In this document: in pieces, positions 1-6,819 of the stretch | How the letters are laid out: the number at the start of each line of letters is the position of its first letter | How positions within the stretch are numbered: the first letter of the stretch is position 1 | NCBI GenBank assembly: GCA_003151535.1 | Contig: PLXT01000061.1 | Span: 1 to 22,968 of the forward strand | Direction: 5' to 3' | Origin: Methanobacterium sp. | GTDB lineage: Archaea > Methanobacteriota > Methanobacteria > Methanobacteriales > Methanobacteriaceae | Length of the DNA: 22,968 bases | Notes under the pieces: generated by a model | The model's database searches: none | The model's input: the letters and a program-made list of their open reading frames with translations, nothing else | What the model was told of the DNA's origin: nothing | Translations under genes and position numbers: made by a program

Positions 1-779
1 TTGATACTGCAGGTCGTCACAAAGAAGAAAAAGAATTATTAAACGAAATGGAAAGTCTTTCCTCCGTTGTGGAACCTGATGAAGTTATAATGGTCATCGA
101 TGGAACCATAGGTCAACAGGCAAGGGAACAGGCTTTAGCATTTAACAATACAACCAAAATTGGTTCTATAATAATAACCAAATTAGATGGTTCTGCCAAA
201 GGTGGAGGTGCTCTTTCAGCAGTAGCTGAAATTGGAGCGCCAATAAAATTCATAGGAACCGGTGAAAGGGTTGAAGACTTTGAAGCGTTCGATCCAGATC
301 GTTTCATTTCAAGATTGCTAGGAATGGGAGATATAAAAACCTTAATTGAGCGTGCAGAGGAAATAGCAGAAACAGATGCAGACATGGGATCTGTTGACGC
401 AATGCTCAGTGGTAAATTCACACTCAAAGACATGTACTCTCAGTTTGAGATGATGAATAAGATGGGTCCTATGCAACAGGTGATGAACATGATCCCTGGA
501 GCTGGAGATAAACTTCCTAAAAATGCTTCTCAAGTAACAGAGGAAAAACTTGCAAAGTACAAGGTGCTTATGGATTCCATGACAGACCATGAACTCGAAC
601 ACCCCGAAGTAATAAAACAATCTCGAGTTAAAAGGATAGCTAGGGGATCTGGTATGAGAAATGAAGACGTAAAAGAACTATTAAAATATTACAACGTCAC
701 TAAAAAAGCAATGAAAGGCTTTGGAAAAAGGAAAATGGGCGGTCCCCTTGGACAGATGATGAAGCAGATGATGAGATAA
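1..779 (+). CDS. srp54: Signal recognition particle 54 kDa protein SRP54, 5'-truncated by window edge
   Basis: GTPase of the signal recognition particle, which binds 7S RNA and signal peptides and delivers ribosomes to the membrane through FtsY. The frame is open from base 3; the upstream part lies outside the window. The fragment opens with the G3 motif DTAGR and continues with G4 (TKLDG) and the GTGER region, then the methionine-rich M domain (segments such as FEMMNKMGPMQQVMNM) and the RNA-binding helix region SRVKRIARGSGM. It ends in a Met/Gly/Lys-rich tail (GQMMKQMMR) typical of archaeal SRP54. About 258 residues are visible of an expected 440-450. A T-rich stretch follows the stop, consistent with transcription ending there. 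Identification is secure from the motifs. Confidence 0.97.
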   Translation, partial: DTAGRHKEEKELLNEMESLSSVVEPDEVIMVIDGTIGQQAREQALAFNNTTKIGSIIITKLDGSAKGGGALSAVAEIGAPIKFIGTGERVEDFEAFDPDRFISRLLGMGDIKTLIERAEEIAETDADMGSVDAMLSGKFTLKDMYSQFEMMNKMGPMQQVMNMIPGAGDKLPKNASQVTEEKLAKYKVLMDSMTDHELEHPEVIKQSRVKRIARGSGMRNEDVKELLKYYNVTKKAMKGFGKRKMGGPLGQMMKQMMR

Positions 780-816
780 GCATTAATTCTGATTAATATC
801 ACTTAGGGATTACTAA

Positions 817-833
817 ATTTTCTCTTTTATTTT
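817..833 (+). terminator. Oligo-T terminator after srp54
   Basis: A pyrimidine-rich tract (TTTTCTCTTTTATTTTA type) begins 38 bases after the srp54 stop and precedes the pus10 leader. Archaeal RNA polymerase stops at such T-rich tracts without needing a hairpin. Low specificity because the whole intergenic region is AT-rich. Confidence 0.35.
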
Positions 834-843
834 ATTAATTTAT

Positions 844-857
844 AATGAATATTCATT
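844..857. repeat. 14-bp perfect palindrome upstream of pus10
   Basis: AATGAATATTCATT reads the same on both strands and overlaps the end of a TATA-like TTTATAATG stretch about 60 bases before the pus10 start. It could be an operator, but in DNA this AT-rich a 14-bp palindrome can occur by chance. Confidence 0.3.
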
Positions 858-914
858 TAATAATAGTTAGAATTAATGTAAATAATCAATTTAAACGATT
901 TATAAAGGTTATGG

Positions 915-2147
915 ATGGTAAAAATGGAACTTCAAATTAAAGATACAACATTAGAGATCATGGAACTCACCAAAGGGAACATATGCAACAGATGTTTAGG
1001 TAGAAGTTTCTCAAAAACCATTGAAGGTCCCGGAAATTTGATAAGGGGAAAATACTTGAGAAACATATTGGAAGATGCTAACGAAAATATTCCAAAAAGT
1101 TCTGCGTGTTACATTTGCAATGATCTATTTGATGATCTGGATAAAATGATTGAAAATCTAATAGAAGTCATTAAAACCGAAGATATTCATTTTTCCAACT
1201 TTTTAGTAGGTTGTCGTGTTGATCCTGAGATAATTGAAAGAGAGGAATATATCCACAACAAATTGGATCTTGATGTTGAGAATATTAAAAAGGAAATAAA
1301 CAGGGAAATAGGTAAAGAACTGTCTGCAAGGCTTTCTAAAGAAGTAGAATTTGATAATCCAAACTTGGTACTAATGGTGGATTTCAAAAAAGGTACAATT
1401 GAAACACAAATAAATCCCATTTTCATAGAGAGTCGTTATAGAAAACTTATTAGAGGAATTCCTCAGACAAAATGGCCCTGCAGTAAATGCAAAGGAAGGG
1501 GTTGTGAAAGGTGCAACTATACAGGAAAGATGTATCCTGAGACCGTCGAAGAGCTCATATCAGAGGATGCGATTAAAGCTGCAAATGGAACAGGCGCTAA
1601 ATTTCATGGAGCCGGCAGAGAGGATATTGATGTTAGAATGCTTGGAACCGGGAGAACATTCGTACTGGAGATAAAAGAACCAAAGTTAAGAGACATCGAC
1701 CTAAAGTATCTCGAAGATTCCGTTAATAAACATGCCGAAGGTAAAGTAGAGATCTCAGAAATGAAGTTTGTTGCCAAAGACCGGCGGGCAGAGATAAAAG
1801 AATCTTCAAGGGACACTTACAAAGTTTATAAAGCAACAATAGAACTTGAGGATGAAATTGATTCTTCAATTCTCGATTCATTAAAATCAATGAAAATTAT
1901 CAATCAACGAACCCCTATCAGAGTATCCCACAGACGTGCAGATAAAATACGCACGCGAGAAGTAAAAAAACTCGAATACAAAAAGCTGGATAATAAGATG
2001 TTGGAATTATTAATAGAATGTGAAGGCGGCCTTTACATTAAAGAACTTATATCTGGTGATGAAAACAGAAGCAAACCAAGTGTGTCAGAAATACTTGGTA
2101 CCCGTGCCAAGTGTGTGCAGTTGGATGTAATGCATGTAAACATTTAA
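915..2147 (+). CDS. pus10: tRNA pseudouridine synthase Pus10
   Basis: Archaeal Pus10 makes pseudouridine at positions 54 and 55 of tRNA. The 410-residue length fits the family. An N-terminal zinc site is visible as CNRC (24-27) and CYIC (65-68), followed by a THUMP-like RNA-binding region (about 75-175). A second cysteine cluster CSKCKGRGCERC (189-200) leads into the catalytic domain. The catalytic Asp lies in GREDIDVR (Asp239), followed by the LEIKEP strand. The listed start is ATG at 915 with weak SD AAGGTT; ATG at 924 is an equally possible start three codons in. It stands alone between srp54 and the L21e cluster, with its own leader. Confidence 0.93.
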   Translation: MVKMELQIKDTTLEIMELTKGNICNRCLGRSFSKTIEGPGNLIRGKYLRNILEDANENIPKSSACYICNDLFDDLDKMIENLIEVIKTEDIHFSNFLVGCRVDPEIIEREEYIHNKLDLDVENIKKEINREIGKELSARLSKEVEFDNPNLVLMVDFKKGTIETQINPIFIESRYRKLIRGIPQTKWPCSKCKGRGCERCNYTGKMYPETVEELISEDAIKAANGTGAKFHGAGREDIDVRMLGTGRTFVLEIKEPKLRDIDLKYLEDSVNKHAEGKVEISEMKFVAKDRRAEIKESSRDTYKVYKATIELEDEIDSSILDSLKSMKIINQRTPIRVSHRRADKIRTREVKKLEYKKLDNKMLELLIECEGGLYIKELISGDENRSKPSVSEILGTRAKCVQLDVMHVNI

Positions 2148-2447
2148 AGTAGTAGAATGAATAGTATTATATAGTTATAAAAAATCAAGATATATATTTA
2201 CATCCCATTCAAATGCAGTATAATCATAATAAATTGGATATCCAAAATAATAAGTAAGTTTCAAATAATCTGGTTTAAACGAATTTTATCATCAAATATT
2301 TAATCAGGAAAGATTTGAGCTGGAATGGGAGATATTGTAATTTATTGTGTATAAAATTCAAATCAAAATAAATGTTGGTTAATATTCATAAAACTGACTT
2401 ACAGTCATCTTATAACAGGCCCTTTAAGGGTTTTGGAGGTTTAAAAT
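2148..2447. other. 300-base non-coding leader upstream of rpl21e
   Basis: No ORF longer than about 15 codons with a ribosome binding site is visible. The stretch contains a perfect 12-bp palindrome TTGGATATCCAA (2234-2245) enclosed by an 8-base inverted repeat TCCCATTC (2213-2220) / GAATGGGA (2323-2330). Near the 3' end a TTAATATTCATAAA stretch (2378-2392) could serve as TATA element, and GGAGGT (2435-2440) is the SD of rpl21e. Function unknown: it may be simple spacer, a long structured leader or a small RNA. Confidence 0.4.
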
Positions 2448-2741
2448 ATGGTAAAAAGATCAAAAGGTTCAAGAAGTAAAACACGTTACAAACTTAGAAA
2501 GACAATACGAGTAGGTAGGACAAATCCTATAACCAAAAAAATACAAACCTTCGATGAAAGTGATATTGTTCACATAATAATCGATCCTAGTATTCACAAA
2601 GGTCAACCACACCCACGTTTCCATGGAAAAACAGGTAAAGTTGACGATAAAAGGGGAAGTGCTTACATAGTAGAAATAAATGATGGTAATAAGGCTAAAA
2701 AGTTAATAATCAGACCAGAACATCTTAAAATGCAAGAGTGA
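2448..2741 (+). CDS. rpl21e: 50S ribosomal protein L21e
   Basis: Component of the archaeal/eukaryotic large ribosomal subunit. The 97-residue, strongly basic protein has the family N-terminus MVKRSKGSRSKTRYKLRK, the central segment GQPHPRFHGKTGKV and the C-terminal RPEHLK. Length is normal. The start is fixed by a strong SD GGAGGT eight bases before ATG. It heads the rpl21e-rpoF-DUF655-ksgA gene order that is widely conserved in Euryarchaeota. rpoF follows after five bases, so the two are almost certainly co-transcribed and translationally coupled. Confidence 0.97.
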   Translation: MVKRSKGSRSKTRYKLRKTIRVGRTNPITKKIQTFDESDIVHIIIDPSIHKGQPHPRFHGKTGKVDDKRGSAYIVEINDGNKAKKLIIRPEHLKMQE

Positions 2742-2746
2742 TTTGG

Positions 2747-3079
2747 ATGATTGGAAAAAAAATCATTGATACCGACCCCATCACAATTGCTGAAGCCAAA
2801 GAAATGCTTGAAAAAAGTTCAGAGTCTTACGATCCAACTTACGAACAGAACCTTGCAATGGATCATGTAACCAAGTTTTCAAAACTAGATGTTGAAACTG
2901 CTCAAAAACTTGTTAGCGAACTTGAGGAAATAATAAAAAAAACTCAAGCTATAAAAATAGCTGATGTCATGCCTGTAGATCTAGCTGATCTTAGGTTAAT
3001 GTTTGCAAAAGAAAGGGGTTCACACAAAAAAGAAGAATTAGAACAAATATTAGAAATTGTGAACAAGTATAGAGAATAA
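2747..3079 (+). CDS. rpoF: DNA-directed RNA polymerase subunit F (Rpo4)
   Basis: Rpo4/RpoF pairs with Rpo7 (RpoE) to form the stalk of archaeal RNA polymerase, which binds emerging RNA and aids promoter opening; it corresponds to eukaryotic Rpb4. The 110-residue protein starts MIGKKIIDTDPITIAEAKEM and has the Rpb4-type helical core with an HRDC-like C-terminal part (PVDLADLRLMFAKE, then EELEQILEIVNKYRE). A GTG three codons upstream (2738) overlaps the L21e stop region, but ATG at 2747 sits four bases after the SD-like AGAGTGAT and gives the usual family N-terminus. It is the second gene of the L21e operon. Confidence 0.95.
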   Translation: MIGKKIIDTDPITIAEAKEMLEKSSESYDPTYEQNLAMDHVTKFSKLDVETAQKLVSELEEIIKKTQAIKIADVMPVDLADLRLMFAKERGSHKKEELEQILEIVNKYRE

Positions 3080-3087
3080 TTCGATTT

Positions 3088-3105
3088 AATTCCGGTTATG
3101 GAATT
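3088..3105 (+). terminator. Short hairpin after rpoF
   Basis: AATTCC and GGAATT form a 6-bp stem around the loop GGTTAT, nine bases after the rpoF stop, followed by ATTATTTTC. It may attenuate or end the rpl21e-rpoF transcript ahead of DUF655. The stem is weak. Confidence 0.35.
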
Positions 3106-3174
3106 CGGATTATTTTCATTAAATTTGGGCCTAAGGGCCTTATTAATATATAAATAACCATCCGGGTGGTTTGA

Positions 3175-3756
3175 ATGGAAGATCATGCGATTATCCTTGA
3201 TTATCTTCCTTTAGGTTATGTTAAGGAAGGTGCACCTTCATTTAAAAGAAAACCAATTGCTCAAGCTGTAGGAACCGAAGAATTTACACTTCTAGAACTC
3301 ATTCCTAAAGAGAGGGTTCAGCTAGACATACATGAACGGGTTTACATAGGTCCTGGTAAACGGGATGAAATAGCACGTGTAAACAGCAGATTAAAGTATG
3401 ATAAGCTCACAACAACTGCAAGGGTAGAATTAGATTATGTTATCGAAGAGATAATAAAAGAAAAAGAGGACAAGTTCATTGAATTCTTCAACGATGCAGG
3501 CCCAATTTCAACCAGACTACACCAACTTGAATTACTGCCTGGAATCGGTAAGAAGCATATGTGGGATATTATAAATGCTAGAAAAGAAGCTAAATTCACA
3601 AGCTTTGAAGATATTAAAAATCGGGTAAGCATGCTTGCAGAACCTGTTAAACTCATCGCAAAACGTGTCCATCAAGAACTTGAAGCTGGCGAAGAAAGAA
3701 AAGGAAAAATGAAATATATTCTCTTCACCAGACCACCTAAACCAAAAAAAGCTTAA
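3175..3756 (+). CDS. DUF655 family protein, RNA/DNA-binding HhH protein
   Basis: A 193-residue archaeal protein of the DUF655 family. Its biochemical role is not established, but its fixed place between rpoF and ksgA in many archaea suggests a link to RNA metabolism or ribosome assembly. The N-terminal half (YLPLGYVKEG, ERVQLDIHERVYIGPGKRD) looks like an all-beta OB-like domain. Residues 118-131 contain a helix-hairpin-helix signature, LELLPGIGKKHMWD, typical of non-specific nucleic-acid contacts. The tail is basic (TRPPKPKKA). The start is supported by SD GGGTGGT four bases before ATG. A TATA-like TTAATATATAAAT lies at 3143-3155, so the gene may also have its own promoter. Confidence 0.9.
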   Translation: MEDHAIILDYLPLGYVKEGAPSFKRKPIAQAVGTEEFTLLELIPKERVQLDIHERVYIGPGKRDEIARVNSRLKYDKLTTTARVELDYVIEEIIKEKEDKFIEFFNDAGPISTRLHQLELLPGIGKKHMWDIINARKEAKFTSFEDIKNRVSMLAEPVKLIAKRVHQELEAGEERKGKMKYILFTRPPKPKKA

Positions 3757-3770
3757 TTAATATCTATTCC

Positions 3771-3779
3771 TTTTTTTTT
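3771..3779 (+). terminator. T9 tract ending the DUF655 transcript
   Basis: Nine consecutive T residues begin 15 bases after the DUF655 stop, a typical archaeal oligo-T termination signal, ahead of the ksgA leader. Confidence 0.5.
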
Positions 3780-3887
3780 ATTTCAAATTAAAAATTTCTG
3801 ATTATTTTATTATTATAAATATTGATCAAAGCATAATATATTATATTTAATGCTATTGGTTCAATTTTTTTAGGAGCTAATAATTTC

Positions 3888-4727
3888 ATGTTATCTGAAA
3901 CCCTTAAAATATTAAATAAAGAAGGTATTAAGCTCGATAAACGAAAAGGGCAGAATTATCTTGTAGATGGAAATGTACTTTCTAGAATAGTAGAAAGTGC
4001 TGAACTTTCAAATAGAGACACAGTTCTAGAGATAGGTGCAGGAATAGGCACATTGACAATTCCTCTAGCTGAAAATGCAGGAAAAGTGATTGCCGTAGAA
4101 CAAGATCGTAAAATTGCCTCTATTTTAATTAAAAGACTTAAAGAACTTCATATTACAAATGTTGATGTTATTACGGATGATGCCACTAAAATTGAATTTC
4201 CAACATTTAACAAGGTCGTATCAAACTTGCCTTATAAAATATCCTCACCAATAACCTTCAAAATATTGGAATATAATTTTGAGCTGGCAATTCTAATGTA
4301 CCAGCTTGAATTTGCTCAACGTATGGTTGCAGAACCCGGCGATTCAAACTATTCTAGATTATCTGTCATGATGCATTTTTATGCCGATGTTACCATGCTT
4401 TTCAATGTTTCTAAAAATGTTTTCTTACCGAAACCCAAGGTATCTTCAGCAGTTATCAAACTAACCCCCAAGGATGAAGTAAAAATTGACAAATTCATAT
4501 TAAATGTAACGAGAGCATTATTCCAGCATAAACGAAAAAAGGTGAGAAATGCCCTTATGGATTCTTTCCATGAAATTGGGGAATTTGATAAGAATGAAAT
4601 AAAGGATTTGATATCAAAAATGGATCTGAATCTTTTAGATCAAAGGGTGATTAATATGGAACCTGAAAACATTCGAAAACTCTCAAAAGAATTAAAACAG
4701 GTTATGGATGGAATAGTGATCCCCTAA
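3888..4727 (+). CDS. ksgA: 16S rRNA dimethyladenosine transferase KsgA/Dim1
   Basis: Dimethylates the two adjacent adenosines of the 3'-terminal hairpin of 16S rRNA using S-adenosylmethionine, a late step of small-subunit maturation. The 279-residue length is normal. Visible motifs: KGQNYL (20-25), which precedes the methyltransferase core; SAM motif I EIGAGIGTL (48-56); the acidic residue after the second strand (VEQDR); and the catalytic motif IV SNLPYKISSPI (112-122). The C-terminal helical domain (about 195-279) carries FLPKPKVSSAVI and the basic FQHKRKKVRNAL. SD TAGGAG lies upstream with a long 11-base spacing. It is part of the conserved rpoF-DUF655-ksgA neighbourhood. Confidence 0.96.
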   Translation: MLSETLKILNKEGIKLDKRKGQNYLVDGNVLSRIVESAELSNRDTVLEIGAGIGTLTIPLAENAGKVIAVEQDRKIASILIKRLKELHITNVDVITDDATKIEFPTFNKVVSNLPYKISSPITFKILEYNFELAILMYQLEFAQRMVAEPGDSNYSRLSVMMHFYADVTMLFNVSKNVFLPKPKVSSAVIKLTPKDEVKIDKFILNVTRALFQHKRKKVRNALMDSFHEIGEFDKNEIKDLISKMDLNLLDQRVINMEPENIRKLSKELKQVMDGIVIP

Positions 4728-4796
4728 AAACAGGAAAAAATTAATAGATAAAATGGAAATAATAGATTACTGAATAAAATTTTAATAGGTGATAAA

Positions 4797-5105
4797 ATGG
4801 AGAAATCTCCGTATGAAATTTTCCAATCAGAATGTCCCAAACTTGCTTCAAAATTCAATGAACTCGTACAAGTCCAGAGTACAATGATAGGTCTTGATCA
4901 GAAAACTAAACAATTGATAAACATAGCTATTCAAACATGTAACAAAAATCCAACAGGGGTCAAAATGCATGCCCTAATGGCTAAACAAAGTGGAGCCACA
5001 AGAGAGGAAGTAGTAGGTGCTGTGGCTATGAATTTACATCTTTCAGGTCTTTCAACTGTTCTTGAATGTCTTCCATCAGCAATAGAGGGTTATGACACCA
5101 ACTGA
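4797..5105 (+). CDS. Carboxymuconolactone decarboxylase/AhpD-like family protein
   Basis: A 102-residue, all-helical protein of the CMD/AhpD superfamily; substrate unknown. The family pattern is seen in LDQKTKQLINIAIQ, then KMHALMAKQSGATREEVVGAV and the C-terminal LECLPSAIEGY. The usual redox CxxC of AhpD is missing: only Cys48 is present, with Asn-Lys-Asn following, while the conserved His (His58) remains. A peroxidase-reductase role is therefore not supported; decarboxylase-like or scaffold functions remain possible. SD AGGTGAT lies three bases before ATG. It sits between ksgA and the HemK-like gene; a T8 tract follows the stop. Confidence 0.85.
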   Translation: MEKSPYEIFQSECPKLASKFNELVQVQSTMIGLDQKTKQLINIAIQTCNKNPTGVKMHALMAKQSGATREEVVGAVAMNLHLSGLSTVLECLPSAIEGYDTN

Positions 5106-5115
5106 ACATCAAATG

Positions 5116-5123
5116 TTTTTTTT
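5116..5123 (+). terminator. T8 tract after the CMD-family gene
   Basis: Eight consecutive T residues begin ten bases after the stop codon, in the 46-base gap before the methyltransferase gene. Confidence 0.35.
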
Positions 5124-5151
5124 AATTTAAGAAAAATAGGATAAAACAATT

Positions 5152-5742
5152 ATGATCAACTATCAAGGAATGGAATTTCAAACTTGTAAAAAGGTTTACG
5201 AACCTGCAGAAGACACATTCCTACTTGCAGAAAACTTAAAAGTGAAAAAAACTGACAAAGTACTTGAAATAGGTACTGGAACGGGGATCATAGCAATTAT
5301 AACATCTAAAATAACTGAAAGAGTAATTGCTGTCGATATTAATAAGTATGCTGTTGAATGTGCTAAAAAGAATTCTAATATTAACCAATCCAATATTGAT
5401 ATAAGATTGGGTGATCTTTTCGATTCTTTAAAGGATGAAAAATTCGATACAATACTTTTCAACACACCATACCTTCCAACTAACGAAGACGAACGGGTTG
5501 ACGATGAGTTAGAAGCTGCTTGGGACGGTGGTGTGGATGGTAGAGTAGTTATAAATCGTTTTATTGAAGAAGTATCAGAACATTTAAATCCTAGTGGGCG
5601 TGTTCAACTAGTTCAATCGTCATTATCTAATGTAGAAGAAACTATAGGAAGATTAATGGAAAAAGGTTTTGATGTGTCGATAACAGCCAGTGAAAGATTT
5701 TTTTTTGAAGAAGTGGTTGTTTTGACTGCAGAGTTAAGCTGA
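5152..5742 (+). CDS. HemK2/PrmC-like SAM-dependent methyltransferase
   Basis: A class I methyltransferase of the archaeal HemK2/Mtq2 type. Characterised relatives N5-methylate the glutamine of the GGQ motif of release factor aRF1/eRF1 with the partner Trm112. The 196-residue length fits the single-domain archaeal form. Visible: family N-terminal motif YEPAEDTFLL (16-25), SAM motif I LEIGTGTG (38-45), acidic residue AVDIN (60-64) and LGDLF. The catalytic tetrapeptide reads NTPY (104-107) instead of the usual NPPY, an unusual but tolerated-looking change; the flanking FNTPYLPT otherwise matches. Start ATG follows the weak SD ATAGGAT. It is the last + strand gene before the opposite-strand pair. 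Confidence 0.88.
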   Translation: MINYQGMEFQTCKKVYEPAEDTFLLAENLKVKKTDKVLEIGTGTGIIAIITSKITERVIAVDINKYAVECAKKNSNINQSNIDIRLGDLFDSLKDEKFDTILFNTPYLPTNEDERVDDELEAAWDGGVDGRVVINRFIEEVSEHLNPSGRVQLVQSSLSNVEETIGRLMEKGFDVSITASERFFFEEVVVLTAELS

Positions 5743-5791
5743 GCATCTATAAATTTTTTAACCCCTATTTTATTAATTAATCTCATTAGTA

Positions 5792-6751
5792 TTATTCTAT
5801 CCAGAATTTCATGACAAAAAAAGCAGGTTGTGGGTTCATATTATCTAATCGAACATCCCTAGCAGACGTGCCCCTTGGAACACCAACAATGTAGGTGTTA
5901 AAAGTTTTTTTAATATCTCCACTGAGGTAAATATGTAACACAAATATTTCTCTATTCTGCCTCTCTGAAATTACATAATTTATCATTAGAGGATTTGATG
6001 TAAAATTATTGGAGTTAACAATAGTCTTATTTGGCGTGTCCAAAATCCAAGAAGCATGAAAATCTGAATTATCATTCCCCGCATGATCTGTTAATATATA
6101 AAAGTCCTTTGAATTGATATCTTCTGAATCAATGCTGAATGCAGCACAAAGCCATCCGGACTTTCTGTTATTGAAATCCGGTGGTTGATGTTGATATCGA
6201 TTCATGTACGAATGGGTGCAAACATATTCAGACCCTATATGGGAAATATCAGGTATTATATTGGAATAAATATCAATTAACTTGTAATCATATAACACAG
6301 TTCTATTAATTACTGTAACCTCTCCTTTGGGAGGGTTTTTGTTGATTACTTCAATAACTGGGATTGATGTATTTATTGGATAGATCATCAGACTACAGTC
6401 CATGTCTGCAGGTAATAATTGTTTAATTAATTCTGGGTTTTCTTTAAGAGAGGATATCTTCCTCATACTTAGCCTATTTCCAAATTTATTGGTTCCATTT
6501 TCAATATCGGCAAGTCCAGGTGTTATATTCGTGGAGTATTTGTACTTTTCCCAGTTATCAGGAGCACCAGGGGTTTTTATCAGAACATCTCCAGTGTCTG
6601 TAGCAATTCTTTGTATTGACTGTTCAGATGAATATTCCAGAATTTTATTGCCTACAATGCCCATTGTATTGGCTGAAATACTTATTAATACCGTGATTAA
6701 TAGTAATGCTAATAATGCATCAATTGTAAAGAGTTGTCCAATGTTATCCAG
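5792..6751 (-). CDS. Class III signal peptide (pilin/adhesin-like) secreted protein, non-canonical start
   Basis: Function unknown. The first ordinary start in this frame is ATG at 6664, but the frame is open up to a TGA at 6770-6772. The extra codons encode DNIGQLFTIDALLALLLI, a textbook class III (type IV pilin-like) signal: short N-terminus, Gly before a processed Gln, then a hydrophobic helix of about 20 residues. There is no ATG, GTG or TTG in that extension. CTG at 6751 or ATA at 6754, 8 or 5 bases after a GGGG SD-like run, are the candidates; CTG is listed. The rest (about 290 residues) is a soluble, probably beta-rich domain with several N-x-S/T sequons (NIT, NGT, NTS, NRT, NKT, NFT) and three cysteines. 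It follows the broken gene 6820-7844 on the same strand. Confidence 0.6.
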   Translation of the reverse strand: MDNIGQLFTIDALLALLLITVLISISANTMGIVGNKILEYSSEQSIQRIATDTGDVLIKTPGAPDNWEKYKYSTNITPGLADIENGTNKFGNRLSMRKISSLKENPELIKQLLPADMDCSLMIYPINTSIPVIEVINKNPPKGEVTVINRTVLYDYKLIDIYSNIIPDISHIGSEYVCTHSYMNRYQHQPPDFNNRKSGWLCAAFSIDSEDINSKDFYILTDHAGNDNSDFHASWILDTPNKTIVNSNNFTSNPLMINYVISERQNREIFVLHIYLSGDIKKTFNTYIVGVPRGTSARDVRLDNMNPQPAFFVMKFWIE

Positions 6752-6819
6752 TATAACATCCCCTTCTAATCAATATAATCAGTATTTTTTTTAATTTAAG
6801 CATTATTTACCATAATAAC

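Noticed and set aside
2250..2320. Possible C/D-box small RNA on the - strand (TGATGAT and CTGATT words)
   Set aside because: The C-box-like and D-box-like words are in the wrong order and spacing, and no C'/D' pair or terminal stem is visible.
3128..3141. GGCC-TAAG-GGCC element before DUF655 and the CCCTTTAAGGG word before rpl21e as a shared regulatory hairpin
   Set aside because: Stems are only four or five base pairs, the two sequences differ, and the second leaves no room for a loop; more likely coincidence.
6402..6794. 130-codon + strand frame across the secreted-protein gene start
   Set aside because: It is the complement of the class III signal region; no SD, and the - strand reading gives a recognisable signal peptide.
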